From Candidatus Parcubacteria bacterium (GTDB taxonomy: Bacteria; Patescibacteriota; Minisyncoccia; Phycocordibacterales; PALSA-1337): 9,243 bases of DNA. Each line of letters begins with the position of its first letter. The stretch's first letter is position 1. Location: positions 1 to 9,243 of the forward strand of contig JAHFMA010000018.1 in assembly GCA_023264475.1 (NCBI GenBank), in the 5' to 3' direction. Position numbers and translations under genes: made by a program. The notes beneath the pieces were generated by a model. It was given only the letters and a program-made list of their open reading frames with translations, did not search any database and was not told the DNA's origin. Shown one piece after another: positions 4,568 through 9,243 of the stretch.

Positions 4568-6844
4568 TCAGCTCTTGGTCGTTTTCTTCTTGAAGCCTCT
4601 AGGCTGTTTTGGGATGGCGAGCATCTCAAGGGCGCGCTCGAGGGTGATGGTATAGACGTCGTCGGGCGCCTTGATAGAGCGGAAGTCAGCGTCGCGTACG
4701 ACATATGGGCCGAAGCGGCCGATCGAGGCGGTGACCTTGGTGCCGGTCTTGGGGTCGTTGCCGAGGTCGCGCGGCACAGAAAGATACTTGAGCGCGTCCG
4801 CGATGGTGACGAGCGAAGGGTCCATGGTCCTAGGGATCGAAGCCATCTTGGGTTTGACCGCTTTGAGAGCCTCTGGCACAGCAATTTCCTCCGCTCCCTT
4901 GACCTTTTTCGCCTTCTTGACCTTGGCAACCTTCTCTGGCTTCAACCCCAACTGGACATACGGACCGAAACGGCCGTTCAGCACGAAGATCGGCAGGCCG
5001 GTCGTCGGATCATTGCCGATCGGCGAGTCCTTCTTGAATTCATGTCCATCGAGCGTGAGAGCGCCGTTGCAATCCGGGTAGCGCGTGCAGGATAGGAATT
5101 TGCCGTTCCTACCCAGCTTGATCTCCATGGGCGAGGTGCCGCACTTGGGGCACTTGAATTTGGGGTCGGCGGCGCCGAGATTGGTGGCCTTGGCGAGCTT
5201 CTCCTTGGATTTGACCTCCTTCTGGAAAGGCTTATAGAAATCAGAGAGGACTCTGGCATACTCGTGAGTGCCGTCGGCGATGCCGTCGAGCTTGTCTTCC
5301 ATATCGGCCGTGAAAGTGTCGCTGATATACGCGGCTAGGTTATCTTCCAGGAATGTGGAGACCACGTCGCCGGTGTCCGTAGGCTTCAAGGATTTGTTCT
5401 CCTTCTCGACATAGCCGCGGTCCTCGATGGTCTTGCAGATCGAAGCGTACGTAGATGGGCGGCCGATGCCGCGCTTTTCGAGCTCCTTGATGAGGCCGGC
5501 CTCGGTATAGCGCGGAGGCGGCTGAGTCTGCTTCTCGTCGGCAATGACAGCGTCTGCCGAGGCGAGCGTGAGCTTCTCGCCCTTGGCGCATTTGGGGAGA
5601 TTGAAGTCCTCACCGACAGACTCTGGGTCGGCTTTGAGCCAACCATCGAAGAGGACGCGCGAGCCGTTGGCTTCGAAGACCGGCAGAGAAGCGCTCTCTA
5701 CGTTGGCTGAGATCTTGGTGCGGGCCATAATGGCGTCGGACATCTGCGAGGCGACGGCGCGCTGCCAGATCAGGCGATAGAGCTTCTTCTGCTCGTCATT
5801 GAGGCCGGCTGATTCCTTCTTGAAATGAGAAGGACGGATGGCTTCGTGGGCTTCCTGGGCATTCTTGGACTTGGCGGTGAACTTACGGAAAGATAGATAC
5901 TTGTCGCCGTACTGCTTCTTGATGACTTCGCCGATCTGATCGAGGGCCTGTTGGCCGAGATTGGTAGAGTCGGTGCGCATATAGGTGATGTGGCCAGCTT
6001 CGTAGAGCTTCTGGGCGATGCCCATGGTGCGAGAAGGAGTGAAGCCGTAGCGAGTGCTCGCGGTCTGCTGGAGAGTGGACGTGATGAAAGGCGCTCGCGG
6101 AGAGCGCTTCTGTTCGGACTCCTCTATATCGGTGATGTGCCACTTCTCCTTCTGGGCTGCGGCGAGGATGGCGTCGACCTCCTTGCGGTCGCGCGGCTCG
6201 ACGGAGCAGGTAAGAGCTACGGGCTCCTCGGCGGCGGTATTGAACATGCCAGAGATGGCCCAATAGGTCTCAGGCATGAAGGCGCGGATCTCGCGCTCGC
6301 GTTCCATGATGATGCGAAGCGCGGGCGATTGGACGCGTCCGGCGGAGAGGCCATAGCGGACTTTCTTCCAGATGATGCCGGAGAGGTCGTAGCCGACGAG
6401 GCGGTCGAGTACGCGGCGGGCTTCTTGGGCTTGGCGGAGATGCTGGTCGATCTGGCGCGGGTGCTCGAGAGCGTCGTTCACGGCTTCCTTGGTGATCTCG
6501 TGGAAGGTGATGCGCTCCATGCGCTTCTTGACGTCTTTGCCCAAGCTATCCTTGAGCACTTCGGATATGTGCCAAGCGATGGCTTCGCCTTCGCGGTCCG
6601 GGTCGGTCGCGAGGATGATCTCGTCGGCCTTGCGTGCTTGCGCGGTGATGTCGTCGATGATCTCTTGCTTCTTGGGCACGATCTCGTAATGCGGTATGAA
6701 TCCGCCTTCTATGTCGATAGCCTTCTTGCTGGACTTGGGGAGGTCGCGGATATGGCCAACGGAAGCGCGCACGACGAAGCCGTCCCCGAGATATTTGGAG
6801 ATGGTCTTGGATTTGGAAGGGGACTCGACGATGACTAGCTTCAT
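4568..6844 (-). CDS. topA: DNA topoisomerase I (type IA)
   Basis: TopA relaxes negative supercoils by transient single-strand cleavage. The 758-aa product has the N-terminal Toprim domain with Glu7 (VESPSK) and the metal-binding DPDREGE (81-87), the VRYGLSAGRVQSPALR region (162-177), and the catalytic Tyr288 in ITYMRTDS (286-293). It also shows the RYTEAGLIKELEKRGIGRPSTYA region (445-467), one four-Cys zinc finger (Cys565, 568, 586, 592), and two GRFGPYV C-terminal repeats (624-630 and 709-715) separated by a Lys/Ala-rich linker (635-667). E. coli TopA has more zinc fingers; this single-finger plus repeat layout is common elsewhere. All catalytic residues I can check are intact. ATG 6844 starts directly with the conserved MKLVIVESPSK, with no Shine-Dalgarno sequence. 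The topA-dprA neighbourhood is widespread in bacteria. Confidence 0.97.
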   Translation of the reverse strand: MKLVIVESPSKSKTISKYLGDGFVVRASVGHIRDLPKSSKKAIDIEGGFIPHYEIVPKKQEIIDDITAQARKADEIILATDPDREGEAIAWHISEVLKDSLGKDVKKRMERITFHEITKEAVNDALEHPRQIDQHLRQAQEARRVLDRLVGYDLSGIIWKKVRYGLSAGRVQSPALRIIMEREREIRAFMPETYWAISGMFNTAAEEPVALTCSVEPRDRKEVDAILAAAQKEKWHITDIEESEQKRSPRAPFITSTLQQTASTRYGFTPSRTMGIAQKLYEAGHITYMRTDSTNLGQQALDQIGEVIKKQYGDKYLSFRKFTAKSKNAQEAHEAIRPSHFKKESAGLNDEQKKLYRLIWQRAVASQMSDAIMARTKISANVESASLPVFEANGSRVLFDGWLKADPESVGEDFNLPKCAKGEKLTLASADAVIADEKQTQPPPRYTEAGLIKELEKRGIGRPSTYASICKTIEDRGYVEKENKSLKPTDTGDVVSTFLEDNLAAYISDTFTADMEDKLDGIADGTHEYARVLSDFYKPFQKEVKSKEKLAKATNLGAADPKFKCPKCGTSPMEIKLGRNGKFLSCTRYPDCNGALTLDGHEFKKDSPIGNDPTTGLPIFVLNGRFGPYVQLGLKPEKVAKVKKAKKVKGAEEIAVPEALKAVKPKMASIPRTMDPSLVTIADALKYLSVPRDLGNDPKTGTKVTASIGRFGPYVVRDADFRSIKAPDDVYTITLERALEMLAIPKQPRGFKKKTTKS

Positions 6845-6852
6845 TGGGGTTA

Positions 6853-6881
6853 GTATTACACGATTAAGAGAGAAAGGGCAA
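6853..6881 (-). promoter_or_regulatory. Possible topA promoter, near-leaderless
   Basis: On the - strand, TTGCCC (6881-6876) and TAATAC (6858-6853) are 17 bp apart. Both matches are partial (4 of 6 and 3 of 6). The -10 ends only 8 nt before the ATG, so the mRNA would start at or within a base or two of the start codon, in keeping with the absence of a Shine-Dalgarno sequence. Confidence 0.4.
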
Positions 6882-7103
6882 AAACTGGGGATGGAAAGTG
6901 TGAGTCAAGCACAAACAATTAAAGAGGGCTGTTGCGACGAAATTTTGTTGATCGACCGGGGGCAATGCGTCTACCCGACATCGCTGATGCAGAAAATCCT
7001 GAAGGCTCATTTTGTGTCGCACAATATTTTGTCGTCCAAAACTAACCTTATGTTGCAAGGGTAATACGGCAATGCTTTTTCGATTGTGTACATGAAGTTT
7101 TGA

Positions 7104-7128
7104 GCAGGATGCAGTATGTTGCACCTGC
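7104..7128. other. Hairpin downstream of dprA
   Basis: GCAGG (7104-7108) pairs with CCTGC (7124-7128) and TGCA (7110-7113) with TGCA (7120-7123), giving a 9-bp stem with one bulge (A7109) and a 6-nt loop. No T-run follows on either strand, so it is not a standard intrinsic terminator. It might stabilise the dprA 3' end or belong to a small RNA. Confidence 0.45.
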
Positions 7129-7144
7129 CACAAAAACCTGCCAC
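7123..7144. repeat. Two direct copies of a 9-bp motif
   Basis: ACCTGCCAC occurs at 7123-7131 and again at 7136-7144, with AAAA between (13-bp period). The first copy overlaps the arm of the adjacent hairpin. Purpose unknown; two copies could be a tandem binding site. Confidence 0.6.
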
Positions 7145-7178
7145 CAACCAAAACTCCTTAATTGTTGAAGTCCAACCA

Positions 7179-8063
7179 CTAATACATATTTCCATTTGCT
7201 AGCTTATACATCATATCCTCCATTTTTATTAGTCCTTTTATTTCCAACAGTGACAGCTTTTCATTCAGCGTCTGTATCGGCATTTTCAATTGATCCTTAA
7301 TGGATGTTGCCGTTTGTTCCTCTAATGATATTAGATCCAGAATTGCTCTCGACTCCTTATCTATATTAAGGACAGTGTTCGCGACCTGATCATTTTCTGT
7401 AGGTTCAAAGCCCAATTCTCTCAGTACATCAGCGGCACAAGTTATTAGTGCCGCGCCGCTACGGATGAGCATATGTGGCCCATACGATTGCTTCGCGCTG
7501 ATATGTCCAGGCACTGCCAATACATCTCTACCCATATCCTCGGCGTGTTTGGCAGTCATAAGCGATCCGGATCGTTTTCCTGCTTCTACTATTAATGTTG
7601 CATGCGACAATGCTGCCATGAGCTCGTTTCTCACAGGGAAGGCCCACTTACCAACAATGTCATCAGATTTCCACGGAGAGACGACTGCGCCGCCACTATC
7701 TATTATTCGTCGTGCCAATTCTTTATGCCTAGGCGGATATATCTTATTCCACGCCAAGCTCGAGCCGGGGAAAGCCACGCAGTGGAGGCCGGCTTCGAGC
7801 GCGGCCATGTGCGCGATGCTGTCGATGCCGATCGCTAGACCGGAGACTATCGATATCGGGTAGCCGCGCAGGCCGGAAATGATCCGATTCACGGCATCGC
7901 GTCCATAAGTTGTCCATTTTCTGGACCCGATCACGCATAGATACTTGTAATGCGCCGGCGCGGGGAAGCATCCGCGGACATAGAGCTTGGGCGGCGGATT
8001 CTTCATATTGCGCAGGGTCGGTGGATAAGCAGAAAGAGCGATCTCACGGATTTCTTCGTGCAT
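7179..8063 (-). CDS. dprA: DNA-processing protein A (DprA/Smf)
   Basis: DprA binds incoming single-stranded DNA during natural transformation and loads RecA onto it. The 294-aa product has the Rossmann-type core: VIGSRKWT (44-51), SGLAIGIDSIAH (74-85), FPVRNELMAALS (142-153), EAGKRSGSLMTAKHA (160-174) and GRDVLAVPG (178-186), then IRSGAALI (200-207). A C-terminal winged-helix-like region follows (about 235-290). The N-terminal helical extension of longer homologues is nearly absent. Motifs are intact, so it should be functional. The start ATG 8063 lacks a Shine-Dalgarno sequence. Composition changes within the gene: bases above about 7740 (residues 1-107) are near 60% GC, while the remainder drops to about 32-57% in 60-bp counts. 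The frame is unbroken across the change, suggesting recombinational replacement of the 3' two thirds. Confidence 0.95.
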   Translation of the reverse strand: MHEEIREIALSAYPPTLRNMKNPPPKLYVRGCFPAPAHYKYLCVIGSRKWTTYGRDAVNRIISGLRGYPISIVSGLAIGIDSIAHMAALEAGLHCVAFPGSSLAWNKIYPPRHKELARRIIDSGGAVVSPWKSDDIVGKWAFPVRNELMAALSHATLIVEAGKRSGSLMTAKHAEDMGRDVLAVPGHISAKQSYGPHMLIRSGAALITCAADVLRELGFEPTENDQVANTVLNIDKESRAILDLISLEEQTATSIKDQLKMPIQTLNEKLSLLEIKGLIKMEDMMYKLANGNMY

Positions 8064-8101
8064 TTGATGGTCGTTATGAGGCAGGAATGATAAGGCGGAC
8101 G

Positions 8102-8124
8102 AAAAATGGCGCTCGAGGCGCCAT
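8102..8124 (-). terminator. Minus-strand intrinsic terminator upstream of dprA
   Basis: ATGGCGC (8106-8112) pairs with GCGCCAT (8118-8124) around a 5-nt loop, and on the - strand the stem runs into TTTTT (complement of 8106-8102). It points toward dprA, 38 bp before its start. Either it blocks antisense transcripts leaving serS, with dprA using a promoter in 8064-8101, or it is an attenuator in a longer dprA leader. Confidence 0.6.
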
Positions 8125-8166
8125 GGCAGTGCGCACAGTCTACCACTTTTTTTGGCGGGCGATAAT

Positions 8167-8175
8167 TGCTATGAT
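8167..8175 (+). promoter_or_regulatory. Extended -10 promoter of serS
   Basis: TGCTATGAT matches the extended -10 form TGnTATAAT with one change. No good -35 is seen; a T-run lies at about 8147-8153. The hexamer (8170-8175) ends 11 nt before the ATG at 8187, so the leader would be about 5 nt, too short for a Shine-Dalgarno site. An odd palindrome, ATAGTG-T-CACTAT (8174-8186), fills the space between the box and the start codon. Confidence 0.6.
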
Positions 8176-8186
8176 AGTGTCACTAT

Positions 8187-9243
8187 ATGCTGGATATCAG
8201 ATTCATCAGGGAGAATAGGGACCTCATCGCCGCCGCAGCCAAGAAGAAGCACGTAGCCTTCGACGTAGACGAGCTCATCGCCGCCGACGACAAGCGCCGT
8301 TCGCTCATGGCCGCCGCCGAGAAGGGCCGCGCCGAGCAGAATGCCGCCAGCGCCAAGATCGCCGGTACGATCACCGCTGAAGACCGCGCCAAGCTCCTCG
8401 CCGATATGAAGCTGGTCAAGAATGACCTCGAAAAGACCGAGCTCGAGCTCAAGGACCTGATGAAGGTCTGGCAGGATCTCATGCTCCGCGCGCCGAACAT
8501 CCCCGATATGTCCGTTCCCGACGGCGACACGGACAAGGAGAACAAAGAGATCAAGCATTGGGGAGACAAGCCGGCTTTCTCATTCCCGCCCAAAGACCAT
8601 GTCGAGCTCATGACAGCTCTCAAGATGGTGGACTTTGAGCGCGGCTCCAAGGTCCATGGCTTCCGCGGCTACTATCTGACCGGTGACGGCGCTCGCCTCT
8701 GCTTCGCTATCTGGCAGTATGCCATGGAATTCTTCGGCGGCCGTGATCTGGTGCCGGTCATCCCGCCGACTATCGTCCGCAAGATCAATCTCTATGGCAC
8801 CGCGCACCTGCCGGGCGATGTCGAGGACTTCTATATGACTCAGGACGGCGATGCGCTCGCCGGCACCGCCGAGGTCCCGCTCATGGGCATGTATGCCGAG
8901 GAGACGCTCGGCGCCGAGGAGCTCCCCAAGCGCTTCTTGGGCTTCTCGCCTTGCTACCGCCGCGAAGCCGGCGCACACGGCAAGGATGTTCGCGGCCTCA
9001 TCCGCGTCCACGAATTCTACAAGTTCGAACAGCTCGTGATCTGCGAGGCCAACCATGAGACTTCGGTCAAATATCACGAAGAGCTCAACCGCAACACCGA
9101 GGAATTCATCGAGTCTCTGGGCATCCCATATCGCACGGTCCTCAACTGCGGCGGCGACCTCGGTCTCGGCCAGGTCAAGAAATACGACATCGAGCTCTGG
9201 GTCCCCAAGGAGGGCACATATCGTGAGATCTCTTCGGCCTCAT
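8187..9243 (+). CDS. serS: Serine-tRNA ligase, 5' part (runs off the window)
   Basis: SerRS activates serine with ATP and charges tRNA-Ser; it is a class II aminoacyl-tRNA synthetase working as a cytoplasmic dimer. The 352 codons present begin MLDIRFIRENRDLI, typical of the family, followed by the N-terminal tRNA-binding helical arm (about 25-100) rich in Ala, Lys and Glu. The catalytic core then starts: LMLRAPNIPD (98-107), KVHGFRGYYLTGDGARL (155-171), motif 1 region FFGGRDLVPVIPP (182-194), the serine-binding TAE (227-229), and motif 2 as CYRREAGAHGKDVRGLIRVHEFYKFE (256-281). The frame is open to the window end, just after YREISSAS. Motif 3 lies outside. ATG 8187 is preferred because it starts the conserved N-terminus and follows the extended -10 closely. 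It is transcribed divergently from dprA. Confidence 0.96.
   Translation, partial: MLDIRFIRENRDLIAAAAKKKHVAFDVDELIAADDKRRSLMAAAEKGRAEQNAASAKIAGTITAEDRAKLLADMKLVKNDLEKTELELKDLMKVWQDLMLRAPNIPDMSVPDGDTDKENKEIKHWGDKPAFSFPPKDHVELMTALKMVDFERGSKVHGFRGYYLTGDGARLCFAIWQYAMEFFGGRDLVPVIPPTIVRKINLYGTAHLPGDVEDFYMTQDGDALAGTAEVPLMGMYAEETLGAEELPKRFLGFSPCYRREAGAHGKDVRGLIRVHEFYKFEQLVICEANHETSVKYHEELNRNTEEFIESLGIPYRTVLNCGGDLGLGQVKKYDIELWVPKEGTYREISSAS

Larger units (their letters stand above)
6882..7178. other. Gene-poor AT-rich stretch between topA and dprA
   Basis: About 300 bp without a gene I can support. Hand counts put lines here at 35-52% GC, against about 60% in the GC-rich part of dprA. An open frame on the - strand (6864-7151) begins with TTG, has only a 2-nt gap to an AAGGAG, and shows no recognisable protein features. 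The stretch holds the hairpin 7104-7128 and the direct repeat 7123-7144, both described separately. I recognise no RNA family and no clear dprA terminator. Confidence 0.5.

Noticed and set aside
5951..6838. A 295-codon open frame on the + strand.
   Set aside because: It lies antisense to topA, whose catalytic motifs are all intact. Its product is low-complexity and matches no family I know; it is a shadow caused by GC-biased codons.
6864..7151. A 95-codon open frame on the - strand between topA and dprA.
   Set aside because: It starts with TTG only 2 nt after a Shine-Dalgarno-like sequence, runs through the hairpin, repeat and probable topA promoter, and has no protein-like features.
8169..9077. 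Several - strand open frames over the right end of the window.
   Set aside because: They are antisense to serS, which reads without interruption as a clear SerRS on the + strand.
1..9243. CRISPR arrays, transposases, phage genes, toxin-antitoxin pairs or a defence island.
   Set aside because: No regularly spaced repeats, terminal inverted repeats with target duplications, or proteins of these kinds were seen; most genes are ordinary housekeeping genes.

Overview
The window looks like a chromosomal segment of a bacterium of moderately high GC (about 55-60% over most genes). I infer a member of the Candidate Phyla Radiation (Patescibacteria, Parcubacteria-like). The reasons are compact single-copy housekeeping genes, a stand-alone ParB whose N-terminus follows the pattern I associate with that group (IFWVEVEKVSPNPYQPR), a TopA with one four-cysteine zinc finger plus GRFGPYV repeats, and several genes that appear to be transcribed without a leader. 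This is an inference from protein style, not a search result.

Layout, left to right: the 3' end of rarA (+); a well-formed promoter driving an alpha/beta-hydrolase gene (+); a bidirectional terminator; miaA with a tRNA-Leu(CAA) gene just upstream in the same direction (both -); a compact divergent region; parB (+); a bidirectional terminator; two small receiver-like genes (-), each with its own promoter and terminator; topA (-); an AT-rich, gene-poor stretch; dprA (-); a divergent promoter region; and the first 352 codons of serS (+), cut by the window end.

Most of the genes are housekeeping: replication-fork rescue (RarA), tRNA supply, modification and charging (tRNA-Leu, MiaA, SerRS), chromosome segregation (ParB), DNA supercoiling (TopA) and uptake or recombination of DNA (DprA). 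I see no CRISPR array, insertion sequence, phage gene or toxin-antitoxin pair, and no gene cluster that clearly forms a new multi-gene system.

The unusual material is at a finer scale. The two neighbouring receiver-like proteins both carry Glu where the phosphorylated Asp should be. One of them is driven from a promoter buried in a perfect 20-bp palindrome. The hydrolase has Ala in place of its nucleophilic Ser. A DNA-composition break runs through the middle of dprA. A tRNA sits next to the gene for the enzyme expected to modify it. parB, topA and serS have predicted -10 boxes so close to the start codon that their mRNAs would be leaderless or nearly so, whereas the hydrolase and one receiver-like gene have strong Shine-Dalgarno sequences.
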